From Tetrahymena elliotti 4EA (taxonomy: Eukaryota; Ciliophora; Oligohymenophorea; Hymenostomatida; Tetrahymenidae): 63,721 nucleotides of DNA. Under the pieces are notes generated by a model, which did not search any database, was not told the DNA's origin, and worked only from the letters and a program-made list of their open reading frames with translations. A program made the position numbers and the translations under genes. Of the stretch, positions 41,401-53,842 are shown one piece after another. Where the stretch lies: positions 39,263-102,983 of the forward strand of contig JH720401.1 in NCBI GenBank assembly GCA_000231825.2. Direction: 5' to 3'. How positions within the stretch are numbered: the first letter of the stretch is position 1; each line of letters opens with the position of its first letter.

Positions 41401-41743
41401 CAAGTTCTCCGAAGCTAAAGTTGAGAGATTCTTAGAAGAGACAGGTTTAAATATGATTATTCGTTCTAAGGAATGTGTATTTGATGGATTCTAACGCAGT
41501 CAATCAGGAAATGTCACAACTATCACAAGTTGCAGTGATTATATGGGTAAATATGGTAATTCTGCTTGTTGTATAAGAATAAAGAAGAATTTTGCAATTG
41601 AGCCTAATATCATCTCAAGACCTTAATTCAGAAACGGAAACTGGGTTGGAGCAGAAAATCCTGTTAAAACAAACCTTTACTTCACAGAAGAGGAATAAAA
41701 AATTCGTAGACGTTTAGCTAGCCCATTATAAAAGCAATACTGA
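38440..41743 (+). CDS. Kelch-repeat PPP-family protein (PPKL/BSU1-like), probable pseudophosphatase
   Basis: Relative of the kelch-phosphatases of plants (BSU1/BSL) and apicomplexans (PPKL). Three exons (38440-38928, 39168-39449, 39845-41743) total 2670 nt, 889 residues; an in-frame TGA at 38413 fixes the start. Residues 1 to about 330 form the kelch propeller ([60 protein letters not shown]). A Q/N-rich linker follows, then a full-length PPP domain (about 560-885). Metal-ligand motifs are altered: GDxHG is GNIHG (N594), GDxVDRG is GNYVDRG (N630), GNHE is GAHE (A662), and RAHE is RSKE (K799). H596, D633, H663 and H717 (HGG) are kept. Four of the six metal ligands of the family are therefore substituted, so catalysis is unlikely. 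A regulatory or scaffold role is inference. Confidence 0.93.
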
Positions 41744-42639
41744 ATAAATTTATAATTAGTCTAATTGTTTATTTTTGGTGAGATTTGCTAACTTAAAATG
41801 AGGAACTCTTATTAATAGAACCTAATTTTAAGAGAAACTGCTACAAACTTAATCATCTTATTTCTTAATTAAATAACCAATCTTTCATTATACTTTAACA
41901 AATATAAATAAAAACCACTTTTCTTATAAAGTAAAGCCATTCTCAATCAATTAAATAAAACTGCAAAAAAATATTAACTAATAATAATAAATAAATAATA
42001 ATTTAATTAACCCTAATTATGAAAAATAGTTGATTTAAAGCTAACAATAAAACATATTTTATAACAGAGAATTTACTCTAACATTTTCCTTAATAACTAC
42101 TTGAAATTAATCAAAAAGTAATATATTGAAATTAATATTTGAAAAATATATAAATTATGATTGATTTAAAGTAAATTTATTATTTTCTAATATTAAAAAC
42201 AAAATGCAGAGTCAATCAATAAAGACCTATTTGTCTTTGACATATCTTTGCTCAATCAATAGATTTGCATATTTACTTATATTTAAAGTAAACTTCTCAA
42301 ATGTATTAATTAATCATCATTTTATAAAGAAACACTTTAAATTAATCAATGATTACAAATTAAAATAAACAAACTAACTAATACAAGTTAATTCCGACTA
42401 TTGATAGATATGAAAATAGTTAAGTAAAAAAAATTAAATAATGAAGAATATTAGTATTTACTTTTTGCTTAATTTTTTATTTTGTATATATTTTATAATA
42501 TTATAGCTCAAACATAATACATTTAAATTATCCTTTATTATTCATTTAAATTGCTTTTATATTCAAAATTTTTCATTTAATTTTTCATAAATTTTTTCAA
42601 AATTAATAATTTCAAAAATCCTCTAATATTATGAAAATT
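41744..42639. other. Intergenic, convergent 3' ends
   Basis: About 0.9 kb AT-rich spacer; no gene recognised. Confidence 0.6.
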
Positions 42640-45076
42640 TCAAATTTAGAGATTCTGATTCAATAATTTATCTTCAAACAAGTATTTTGTATCATCCCAA
42701 ATCTTCTGTTTTTGCTTAAATTTAGCCATCATCATCATTAAGTGAATCTTTAATTTAAAATTATGGAAAATTCATTAGAATTTTTTTAACATTGGTTAGA
42801 TATGATAATAATTATTAAAAATTTTGAATGAGCAAAAAAAGAAAATTTTGAATGCTTTTTTTTTTAAAGGAATTTAATATAAAAATAAAATTTACTTATT
42901 TAGCAGTTTTAACAGCATATTTGTCTTTATTATTTTTAGAATAAACCATTTTATCTATATTGTTTCTTTTATTAGACCATGGGGATGCCTTTTATAATAG
43001 TAAAAGTTTTCCCATTTAACTATGTCCTTCTCTGTATGCAAAATAGAGTGGTGTCCTTCCTAACTAAAAAAATTATTTTAAAATTGTTAAGTAAAAATTT
43101 AAGTTACTTCATCCTTAGAATCAACATCACAATTTTTTTTAATTAATATTTCAGCTATTTATAAATAGCCTCTTTTAGCTGCCCAATGGAGAGGAGTTTG
43201 TAAGGTCTTTTAATGTTTTAATTTTAAACTTATATAAGAATAAAAAAATAAAAAATTTACTCTATCATATTAATAGACTAAATATTTATCTTTTTTAATG
43301 AATTCTCTAACTTTTTCTAAATCATTAGATTTGACAGCTGTAAAAAAATTTTCAGAGTTTGGTTTTGTAAAAGGAACTCTCTTAAATATATTATGAGCTA
43401 TTGCCTTTTTTATTTATGAAAAGAATAATGATGACATTTATTAGATTTAAAAGTGAAAATAATTGAAAGTTAATTAATTATAAATATTTCCTACCTCTTG
43501 TATTGTAACTTTTAAAATATAATGTTTCCAAAGGCATTCTCTCAATGATTTACGAATTTTTTTATATCTTTCTTTTTCAATTATATTGATTTTATCTTTT
43601 TATTAAACTCCTTCAAAAAGCTTATTATAATCAATAGAATCATCAGTTTCATTTAATTTTTATACTTTAATTCTACTTTATTCTTTTTCTTCTTCTTCCT
43701 CAAAATTTTTATATGAAAACATGGTTTTCTTTTTATACTCCTGAATATCCTTTTCCTCTTTAAGTTTTTACATCTTTTATGACCTAAGCTATTCTTCTTT
43801 TTCTTTCTTTGTCATAGTGATATCAATTTAATTTTATGTAGCCACACTTCTATCTCTCAAATATAACTTCTTTATTTCATTCAAGTTTAAATCTTCTTTT
43901 TGATTAGCAGGCTAGTATCTATATGAATTTAATGAATAATTATTAAAAAAATCCATTTTTTTTGTTCAAAATTATTTAAATCTTTAATAATTATTTTAAA
44001 ATTTACTTAATGTTTTGCCAATTGAAATCATACATTTTAGTAAACTCTAATTTATTCAGACTTCTTCCATGCTTTATGTCTTCAAGTCTTTCAGAAACAC
44101 TGTCATAGTAATTTTAAAATTTTACTTTATCTTTTTTCTTGACGAAGCCTCCCTTAACTATCTTTATTTGAGCTATACAAATACTACTTTACATTTGATG
44201 GCGAACTTTCTGATTTCCATTTTGATGATGATTGATTTGATCACTTTATTCTGTTTAAATAGATTTATTTTATTCATTTCCATTTCTTTGTGAGTTTTAA
44301 TCCTACTTATTAAAAAAGTTGTTTGAAGATCTCTCAAAACATATTTTATTTGTATTAAAATCACTCATAAGTCTAGAAGAATCCTCCCTTCTTTACTCAC
44401 TATTTAGATTTCGATCAAAGCTATCACTAAAAACTAGTTTTGTTTTATAAAATTAATCATTAAGTGTCTTCATTCTTTCTTTCATAGATATTTTTTTGCT
44501 ATTTTCATAATTATTAGCAACATGTACAGAATTATAACTATTCTTTGTTTATAGAGTATGGGCTTTTCTGCTTAATTGCTCCTCTATACTCTCTTTCAAA
44601 TTAGCCCAATCAGCTGAATCTATTTTACCATTTTATAAAATTCCTTTTGCTTATTTTAAAGGATCTCCCTATTCTGTTATTCTTTATTTATAAGAAGATG
44701 ATGACGCTTTGCTAAATCCAGTTTGCATTGCTTAATTATGAAAATCATTACTCTGTAAGGTATCATGAGAGACTTAGTTATAATATTTTTTAGTTTACTT
44801 AAAAAAATTTTGAGAGCTCCATTTTATTACTGGAGTATGGCCAAATAGATTTGATTTAGGAGAATTCAATAAATCAACTGAATTCTTAATTTACTATTTA
44901 AACTAGTTAATAATGTTTTTAGAGCTTTTAGACTCTCTGATTGTATTACATTATTCTATTTAAGAGATCGAATCATCATATATTGAACTACCTGCTGGCC
45001 TATACATTTGTTTTTCTTTTTTATTATCTTTACCTTACTAATCATTTGTAAACAATTAGCTAAGTTTCACATACAT
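42640..45076 (-). CDS. Ankyrin-repeat protein with long charged N-terminal region
   Basis: Function unknown; interaction scaffold by fold. Exons 45076-44007, 43918-43495, 43404-43261, 43206-43108, 43063-42896 and 42747-42640 join in phase to 2013 nt (670 residues). The first ~360 residues are polar, S/N/Q/K-rich and probably disordered. Residues about 360-500 are a charged helix (TMTKKEKEEQLRSQKMQKLKEEKD). The C-terminus has three to four ankyrin repeats: NFFTAVKSNDLEKVREFIKK, QTPLHWAAKRGYLQIAEILI, and GRTPLYFAYREGHSQMGKLL. The short last exon (FKQKQKIWDDTKYLFEDKLL) is supported only by phase and an acceptor AG. An ATG inside the intron at 43919-44006 could start a separate 3' gene; I prefer one gene because the donor and acceptor restore the frame. 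Confidence 0.72.
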
Positions 45077-45416
45077 TGCAATTAGAAAATTTATCTAGTA
45101 GATATCTTTCTCTTAACCAACTTTTTAGTAATATTTGTTTATAAAATTCTTTCAAAATTTAGATGAATTAATTAAGCTTCAAAAAACTCAAAAAAATTGA
45201 TGGATGAATAAATCAAATTATTAATAATATCTCTATCTCATTCAAAACATCTAAAATTATGATAAAATAACCAAGTTCTTTGAAATAAAAACTATTCTTG
45301 ATAGAATTAAAGCAAACTATTGATATCTTTATGTAATTTATTATTTTTTCAGAATTTAAAAAAATAAAAAAAATAAAGAATTAACTAACTTGTACTTTTT
45401 GTAGTGAGTGAATAAG
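45077..45416. other. Intergenic, divergent promoter region
   Basis: 340 bp AT-rich spacer between divergent genes; nothing recognisable. Confidence 0.6.
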
Positions 45417-47270
45417 ATGTCTTAATCTAAAATTTTGAAAAGCAAATACCAAATAATTAAAGAATAAGATTCAGGGACTACTGGTAAGGTCTATAAATCA
45501 TTGAATCTTGATGACTAGAAAATTGTTGCAGTTAAAGAAATCCCTTAATGTTAGATCATAAAAAATGAAATATTAAAAAAATAAATCAAGAATGAGATTG
45601 AGAATCTTAAAAAAATGAAATCGGCGAATGTTATCTAATACATAGATGATTTTGAAGAAGGAGACTATTAATATCTTGTTACTGAATTTTGTGATGGATA
45701 GACTTTAGAGAATTTCCTCATAAAGTAAAAAACCTTACCTGAAAAAACAGTGATTTAATTCTTTATCTAAATTTTAAATGGACTAAAGGATCTTCATAAA
45801 CACAATATTATTCACAGAGAGTAAATTAAACTACTTTAAACTTTATTTTAATTGATGATATGCGAAATTATGATTTTCTCTAATTTTACTATTTTTTTTC
45901 AAAAAACTTATCTACAAACAAACCCATTCATTTTTTAGAACATTTTCAACTTTATTTAAAATATTTTAAAGTTTAAAATTAGCAAACATAATGATAACAA
46001 ATGACAACATTATTAAGTTAATTGACTTTGGATCTAGTAGAGAATTAACACCCTAATAATAGGCAAATACACTAGCAGGAACTGCTTTAAATATGGCTCC
46101 TCAAATTATGCTTTATCACCCATATGGAAGAGAAGTAGATATTTTTAGGTAAATCTTTTAAATTTAGTAGCATTAAAAAAATAATAGATTACAACACCTT
46201 TAATTAATAAAGTTTAGGAGTTATTCTTTACTAATTGCTATTTGGAGATTATCCTTTTAAGTGTAATAATTTAAGAGCAACCTTATGTACATCTTTTGCA
46301 GAATTAGCTGGGCAAATTTAAAAAGGAGATATCAATTTTAAATTAAACAATATTTCTATAACAGAAAATATGTAACAACTTATAAAAAGTATGCTAGCAT
46401 TTTCTCCAGAAAATAGAATAAAATTTACTGAAATATATAACCATACAATTTTTATTAGCTATGTTGAAGAAATGATGAAAACAAATAGAATAAAATATTA
46501 AGAGATTAAAATGAATAAGGAAGATGCTATTACAGTATATAATCCTTCTATAAATATATATGACAACTAACCATCGGAAGAAGAAGATATGGGTGATTTA
46601 ATTTACAAAGAATATTTTTCTGAGAAATAGGTATTTATAATTTTTAAATTAAGTATTAACTATTAAATTTTTATTTTAGAGTTATGAAACAGTAATAGAG
46701 GTTCTTTAAAAAATGACAAGCCTTCCTTAAAATATAAGAAACAGATACTTAATTTTTATTCTTTGCAAATTAGCTTATGTTAAGGCATCTATTCTCAATA
46801 AAAAATTATAAGATCAATTCATAAGTACAAAAAAAACAGAATAACTTGGGTTAGAAGTGAAAAAAAGTTTAGAAAAGATTGAAAAAATCTATAGCCTTTC
46901 AATAAATGAATTAAAAGATGATGCAATTTGTATGCAGAAAATCAATCCTCTTCAAAGGAAAAATATAGAAAAAGAAATATTTTCATATCATTCTTTAAGT
47001 GATCAATTTTAATAAAACTTTTAATCTGCATTAAAATTTCATTAATCTTTAGTAAAAGAACACCTACTTTCCTTAAATGAAAATGATTAAAGTGTGGTGC
47101 ACATTTATTTAAATAGATATTTTATTTCTTTCATTCATTCCTTTAAAATATTTGAAAACTTGAACAGTAAGGATACTAGCAAACTCTTAAAAGATATAGA
47201 AGAGATAGAGAAATTAGAATAAGAATAGCTACTTAACTAATCTAAAATCATTCTAAAATAATTAAAATGA
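45417..47270 (+). CDS. ULK/ATG1-like serine/threonine protein kinase
   Basis: Four exons (45417-45820, 45972-46148, 46213-46630, 46680-47270) total 1590 nt, 529 residues. Kinase domain is residues ~10-270: glycine loop DSGTTGKV, VAVKEIP lysine, the catalytic loop HRDLKLAN spliced across intron 1 (GA|T), metal motif DFGSS, and SLGVILYQLLFGDYPF. The GTALNMAPQIM segment and long C-terminal helical region (LQKMTSLPQNIRNR... EEIEKLEQEQ) resemble ULK/ATG1-type kinases, which start autophagy, but many ciliate paralogues have other roles. The APE motif is APQ here: its glutamate, which pairs with a conserved arginine, is replaced by Q written CAA. The first glycine of the loop is D. Catalytic K and D residues are present, so activity is likely. 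Intron 1 sits inside HRD, which makes the junction reliable. Confidence 0.88.
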
Positions 47271-47641
47271 AAAATTATGTTCTATTACTATTTCTTTAGA
47301 AATCTTTTTTCATATTTTGTTCATTGTTTTAAAAGAAAAAGTATTAAAATTTCCTAAAATCTAAAACTATATTCTAATTTTAATTCATTTTAAAAAAAAT
47401 AGAAAACACAAATTTTTGATTCAAGATATTTTAAATTTATTTTTGGAAAAATGAATTTAGTTTTTTCCATAGGCTTAAAAAAAAAACTAACTACTAATTT
47501 TAAAATCAAAAAAATAACAAATTAATAAAATTTATTTCTTATTAAAACTTTAATTTATTTTTTTAAAAAATATAAACATCTTACCAAATTTATTTATTTT
47601 CAATTTATTTTAGTAAAACATTGATTTATTTTTTATTAAGC
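47271..47641. other. Intergenic, convergent 3' ends
   Basis: 371 bp AT-rich spacer; nothing recognisable. Confidence 0.6.
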
Positions 47642-49200
47642 TCATGAGTTATCAGTTTCATCTTAAAATGATAAATATTTTTGAATTACATTATTTACTT
47701 CTCCATCAATTTATTCCTTGAATTTTTTATGATAGTAAAATTTAAATACTCCGAAAAGTATAAGGAACATAACGAGGGCTGATAATAAAATTGTCAATAT
47801 TATGTAACCAGGGTTTATTGAGTTATCTTAATATTCGAAGTAGTCATAGCAAGCAGAAGGAATTGGCTCTTAGAATCCTCCACAAACAGCACTCTCTACT
47901 TCCTCTAGAGTTTGAATGTCACCTCTAATAGCTCTTTAGTTTACAAATAATTCAGGCCATATTTGTACAGTTTCTTATTAAAATAGTATTTTTTCTTTTT
48001 CTAACAAATCGTTATCTCCTTATAAATCTGAGTTTTTGAAGTGTTTAGCAAAACACCATTCATCAAAATTAGTAAATTCATACCCATATTATTTTGCTAT
48101 TTATTCTAAGCACTTTAAAGGTATTTATTGGCTCTTTTCATTTCCTATACAACGAAAATCAAATTAAAATAGTGTTGAAGTCAACTTGTAAGAAGAATCT
48201 TATTCTTATAAACACAACATAGCTAAGCCAACAAGAACTTCGTCTTTACCTTTTAATACTCCTGGGCCATCATGATCATTAGCACAATATTTTCCTAAAG
48301 GAAAATAGAATGTATTTTAATATTTAGAATAAAATCTAATTACCTTGTGAAACACATTCTTCCATTTTATATTTATAATTTGAGTCTTATTGATCAAAGG
48401 TTAATGCTAAATGAATTCTAAATTTCACATCTGAGCCTAAATAATTTTTGTTCAAAATAAATATTCTTCAGCAAATCAAAATGATAAATTATTTACCTAA
48501 ATCTCTGTGCAATTTATAAAAGCTATAGAAAAATGGGTAATTATTTGTTTCTAATGGATCAAACCAGTAATCGATGCTAACAGGTCCTTATTTTGCAATA
48601 TTTCTAGGGAAAAAGCATTGAGCGCTTAAAAATTTTCCACTCTTAATTGACTCAATCTCATGAATAATTTGATCACTTATAGTTTTAGAAAATACAATAA
48701 CAGGGATAGTTATTTTATCACCTATTAAAGACAATAAAAGTCAAATATTTTTATCATTCTATTGTAAAGTATTTACTCTTAACTGTATTCAGCATATGCA
48801 CTTCGTCAATATCATCGTGATCAGCCATTATGATTAACATTTTAACTTTAGATAATTATGCTGCTAATGCTTTTTATATCACTGAGCATTGTCCATATTT
48901 CACTAAAAGAAATTACTACTTGGCAAATATATTTGTGCTATTAAAGCATCCATAAGAGTTAGTCTCAGGAGCTAAAACTAATTTTCCTTGCAAAATTTTG
49001 CCATAAGGTATATACCCAAAATCTGCTGATCTAAAATGAATGACTATTGTTAAAATAAAAAGGTTGAAAATATTTTCACTCAGCTCTAAATGAATGCGTT
49101 TACGTTCTGGGAAAGTTGGAGAGTCTATTTTAAATGAAGCAGTAACCTATTGTATAAAAGCGTAGGCGAATATTGCAGAAACTAAATTAATCTATTTCAT
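47642..49200 (-). CDS. Vacuolar sorting receptor-like (VSR/BP-80) type I membrane protein with PA domain
   Basis: Predicted luminal cargo receptor for traffic to lysosome-like vacuoles. Signal peptide MKQINLVSAIFAYAFIQQVTA; exon 1 is 49200-49080, joining 49025 in phase. The protease-associated domain has TDFGYIPYGKILQGKLVLAP, GQCSVIQKALAAQ, and VKMLIMADHDDIDEVHML, followed by ITIPVIVFSKTISDQI. The C-terminal luminal part has the plant VSR thioredoxin-like signature: CLEQIAKQYG, then IWPELFVNQRAIRGDIQTLEEV, ending AVCGGFQEP with conserved cysteines. One membrane helix (YIILTILLSALVMFLILFGVF) precedes a short basic then acidic tail (YHKKFKEQ). Remaining introns near 48.3-48.8 kb are approximate. 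EGF repeats of plant VSRs were not seen. Confidence 0.86.
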
Positions 49201-49850
49201 ATTTAATTTACTCTAAATTTTACTTTTCTCCTTTATCAAAAATACTCTGATAACAAAAATTTACACTATTTAGTTGTTAATAATAGTTTGATATTTTTAT
49301 TAAGAGCAATCATTTGGTCTCTCTCTTTATTATTCTTTGCGAATGTAGAATGAGAATCTCGAGATCCAATTATTTTTTTATACAATTTTAATATTTAATT
49401 TTAAGGATAACAAATGATTTTACATTGTTTATTGTTTCTATTTTTATCAGAAAATAAAAAGATTTATTTTTATGGATGGATGGACTTTGTTTGTTGATTC
49501 ATTCATAAAGCTTACTACTCAAAAAAGCTTAAAAATTTTTTAAGATGTTTCGATATAAAATAACATTCTAAATTTTTTTATTTAATGCAAAAACAAGAAA
49601 AAACTGCTTTTTTAAATTTAATATATCTATTTCAAATTTTTTTAAGCTATTTTTACCAAACAAACTGGCAAATATTGATCATTTTGAATTTAATAATAAG
49701 CAGAAAATATATTAAGAAACTTTTAACAAATATCTAAAGTAAGCAACAGTATATTATTTACAAAAATTTCAATAAAAATCTAAAGTTGTTAATAAACAAA
49801 TAAGCAATTAATTTAGACAATAATTATAAACACCAAATAAAGCTAGTGAA
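49201..49850. other. Intergenic, divergent promoter region
   Basis: 650 bp AT-rich spacer between two divergent genes; no RNA gene or repeat seen. Confidence 0.6.
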
Positions 49851-51837
49851 ATGAACACAGACTTAGAAAAGTAGTTAAATGAAAATAAATTTAAAAAGAG
49901 GTCTTCGAAATCTCAATATATAGAAATGGAAGAATAAATAGAAAGCAATAAACCATACCAATAAAATAGTTAAGATTAAGAAGCAGTGGAAAACTAACAG
50001 GAAATTAATGTAATTCAGCAAAATAATTAAGGAATAGGAAACAGCAAATCGTCAGCTAATTTAGAAACTTAGGAATAAAAATCAACCTAAAATCAAGATA
50101 GTTAGCCTTCAAATGCTGAAAGAATTCAAGCTTAGGAAATACAAAATGAGAAATACAAAATGGAAAATTACCTGGTTGGTGGTGGGCACACGTTTTTATT
50201 TTAGCGTAACAATGTAAATGAATAAAATTAGTCAGAAATGAATTAAATCAAAGAAGAAGAGGATAAAAAATAAAATGAAAGTAATGATGATTAAGAAAAA
50301 AAAGTATAAAATGAACAAAAAGAATAACTTTTGAATGAATAAGAGGATATAACAAGTCAGATTCTCTCTGGAAATTTAAGATTAGTTCACTTTTCAAAAA
50401 GAATACCACGCTACATTCCTTGGGTAATTTTATCTATATCTATAATCCTTGGTGCATCTATTCCAACATCTATCTTACTTATTGATGCAAGTAGATATGT
50501 TAAAGCTTTTTGGAGATTTCTAATGACTGTATTTTGGATTATTCCCTTTTGTGTCTTTGAATATTTTGACCCTTCTTACTAAAGATTTTACAAGTGTTCA
50601 TATATATTTTAATTAGATCATCTAAAGCAATCATATATTTCAAGTTTAGGTAAAAAATATTATTTTTAATTTATTGCGAATTATTTATCTTACAAACTGA
50701 TCAAATAGCTTTTAAATATTTTTCGTTTTAATTAAAATTTAGGATATTAGTTCCTTTAATTTTAAATGTTCATAAATTTTTTAAAAAATAAAAGAAGAAA
50801 AAATGATTTATTCCATTTAAGAATATTATTAAATAGATTTATGAATCAATTTTAAATCCTCAATCAAAACATATGAAAATACTATTTTTCAGAGTTTTTA
50901 AATTATTTATTTGTATGAGAAAAATAAATAGTTATCCTTTTTATTTTTTTATTTTTAAAATAAAAAAGGTAGTTCTCTTTGGTTTACATTTATCTTATTT
51001 TCTTTTGATTACACTTCTGTTTCACATGCTATTCTACTAGGTAGTTTGTCTAACTTTTTTATGAGTGCTGTAAGAACTTTTAAAAAGGGCTCTAAAAAGA
51101 TTGAGCTTGAAGTAGTTGGTTTGACCTTAGTTATAATTGGCGTGTTTTTAGTTTTTATTGATTCAATAACTATGGATGAGCTTTAAAGTGATAAAAGGTA
51201 TTAAGGATTTGATATGGTAGATTTTTTAAATAAACCATGGTGGGTGAGAATTTTAGTTGGTGACTTTTTATGCTTACTGACTTCTTATATAGTTTGTAGA
51301 TTTGGTATGCTAAAAAAAGATGAACAAATGATTTATCCAACTTATTTGAGTAAAATTTATTTTTTTTTAATTTATCATTATTAATTAAAATTACTTTTAT
51401 AATAAATAGACCTAATGATCATGTCTATATTTACAGCTCTGAATATGTTTTTTGTTAGTTTGATTACTGGTAGTACATTTAGTACAGATTCTGGTGGAGT
51501 TTTTGCTCTTTTTACTCTTAAATACTTCTTTATTTATCTAACAATAGCTTTATTCAGTGGACTTGGACTATTTTTAAGTTATATTTACATATCAAAGTTT
51601 TTTGAGCCTATCGTATCAGCTAGTTTTTATCTATTTGAACCTATAGTAGCTACTATCTTAATTTACCTTTTTAATATAGAATTTTTGCCTGGGCCATTTG
51701 CATGCTTAGGATATGTTTTTGTTATTCCTGGATAATTTTTGATTTTGCTAACTAGGCATTTGATATAAGTAAGAATGAATTCAATAAAATAAAAATAAAT
51801 GCAAAATGTTCTAAATAATTAGGTTAAATAATAATGA
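49851..51837 (+). CDS. EamA/DMT-superfamily transporter, SLC35F-like
   Basis: Integral membrane transporter of the drug/metabolite superfamily; the substrate cannot be read from the sequence. Exons 49851-50649, 50969-51349 and 51410-51837 sum to 1608 nt, 535 residues. The first ~180 residues are polar, Q/E/N/S-rich and cytoplasmic. Then about ten membrane helices: VILSISIILGASIPTSILL, FWRFLMTVFWIIPFCVF, GSSLWFTFILFSFDYTSVSHAIL with the DMT-type GSLSNFFMSAV, VVGLTLVIIGVFLVFID, FLCLLTSYIVC, IMSIFTALNMFFVSLI, YLTIALFSGLGLFLSYIYI, PIVSASFYLFEPIVATILIYL and GPFACLGYVFVIPG. The paired EamA halves and conserved proline-bearing helix ends are typical. The long charged N-terminal tail is unusual for the superfamily. 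Confidence 0.87.
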
Positions 51838-52366
51838 CCTAAAAATGTTAATTATTCAACAAGTCTAACAATAATTTTAATTTATTTTTTCATAAAAAAT
51901 CTATACAATTTTATAAAAAATTAAAACTAATAAAAATTATTAAATTTATCCATACATATTTATTTCAGTTATTAGTTATATTTCACAAAGTTTAATGGGA
52001 TATCTCTATCATATTTTGCTTATTTTTAAGAATCTAATTTCAGATAATTAATTATTAAGAATTTTTTTATGAAAAAAAGCCTACTTTGAAAAGTTTTTTA
52101 TTCAAGGATAGTTTAAGTATTAAGTCAATTTTTTCAAAATTATCAAATATATTTTAGAAAGGTAGTTAAAATATCTAAATAAAAACTACATACTTAATTA
52201 AATATTTAATAAATAGTAATAACATATTCAGTTTAAATTAATTCAATTTATTTAAAAGATAGGTTAATTTTATTAATTCAGCTTCAAAAAATTATCCTTA
52301 AAACATTTTATTTTATTTTAATATGAGAACCTTATAAATGAATTTATTCCAAATTATTTTATGAAT
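51838..52366. other. Intergenic, convergent 3' ends
   Basis: 529 bp AT-rich spacer; nothing recognisable. Confidence 0.6.
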
Positions 52367-53842
52367 TCAGCATGAACAAAGCTTAGATAATCTATTTGTA
52401 TTTTCTCCATTATCCTAAACAAACTGTATCTCATTCTAATATGGATGATCTAATTATTTTTTCAGTTCCTAAAAGTGAATTTATTCCAAATTTTGTTTTG
52501 AATATACAAGTTATTTATGCTAACTATGGTTATCTTTTAATTATTAATTTTAAGAAAAAACTGTTTTAGCTTTAGAATTTTTTTTACTGATGTCTTCACA
52601 TAAATTTATTTAGCTATTAATGTTAATTGTAAAAGATTAATCTGAAACAGACTCAAAGTTTTCATTTTTTTATGGTGGAATTCCACTTACATTCCTCATT
52701 TACATAAATAGGTTTGCATTTTAATCTTAACTATTTTAGTTTAGTGAATTCATCTAAAATAGATTATTTACTTGCTTTTTTTGAGATTAAAAATACCCTA
52801 AATTACTTAGAATTTGTGAATATTCTCTCAATTAATTACCTAAAACACTATTTTCTTGAGATAAAACTTCTAGGCTTTACTCTTTATAAAATTATTGATC
52901 TAATAAATATTATATTTATTTTTCTTAATCTGAAACTTTTAATAAAAGATTTTTATTTTATTGTGTCAAAATTTAAAACTAATTCATTTAAAGAACTTTA
53001 TCTTTAGTTTTATCTTCATCTTTTTATGTTTCTATTCTTGAGAGTGATTACCTATTTCTACTTTCAATGTTACTCTTATTTGATCCTTCTAAAGACATTT
53101 TTCTTAATGAAATATATTATTGTTATTATTAGTGTTAGTAAGAATTTACTTACTAGCTCTTTTGATTATTATTTACATTTTAGGTTTATATCTAAGACTA
53201 AGCACATACAAGTCTATCTTCTATTAATTTACGTTTTTCTTTTTCTTCTTCAAGTTCTCTTTTCAAGCCTTATAAGTTTTCTTAGTTTTTTTCATAGAAC
53301 TTGGATTTATTTCTCTCATTTTAAAGCTGTATTTGTAAATCTTAAATCTTTCTATCTTAAATAAACTATTACCTATTACTTTCTTATAGTGTTTTGTGTA
53401 GCTCCAAATATTTTTATTTCCAGCTTGCTTACTCATCTTAAATTTATTTTTAAGATGTTTAGTTCTCCTTTTCCAAAACAAGAGAATTTCTTTTAGTATA
53501 CAGATTATGGGGAATTGTTCCTTTAGTTTCTTCAGAATCCTAGATATGATCTTCAGCTGAATTAATTTAATTTTGTTTAGATTGATAATCATCTGTTGTT
53601 TTTGAGCTGCTTCTTGAATTCATGCTAAATTCTTCTTTTTTTTATAAGTCAGATTTATTGTTAGATGATGATCCTATTTTTGTTATTTTAGGCTCTAATG
53701 GAATTCTTTTTTCTATTTTATTATTATTTTTATTAATTAAACTAACTTCAGAAGGTTTATTAACAAAATTTGGCTGATTACCTTTCTGATTTAGCTTATT
53801 TATTTTATTTAAAAAGCATGTTTAGCTTGTATATTATTTCAT
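52367..53842 (-). CDS. Hypothetical coiled-coil protein
   Basis: Not recognised by family. A single exon of 1476 nt (491 residues) from ATG 53842 to TGA 52367, with no internal TGA. The first ~110 residues are S/N/K-rich and polar. Residues about 140-215 form a strong coiled coil (WKQKYLELHKTLQESNRQQF, LQIQLQNERNKSKFYEKNQE, LKRELEEEKEKRKLIEDRL). A second heptad block is near 290-350 (KVLQMNQFQILTQQNKNLLL, LEVLSQENSVLGNQLREYSQ). The tail is polar and ends LSKLCSC. Composition suits a cytoskeletal, basal-body or ciliary component, but that is inference. The plus-strand open frames seen here are shadows of this gene: its glutamines and asparagines read as leucine-rich membrane-like protein on the other strand. 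Confidence 0.82.

Noticed and set aside
44069..44364. Short plus and minus open frames inside the ankyrin gene
   Set aside because: They lie in other frames of the exon 45076-44007 and have no independent support.
52714..53364. Two plus-strand open frames with hydrophobic, membrane-like translations
   Set aside because: They are antisense shadows of the minus-strand coiled-coil gene (52367-53842), whose 491-codon uninterrupted frame has clear heptads; antisense of Q/N/K-rich codons reads as L/F/I.
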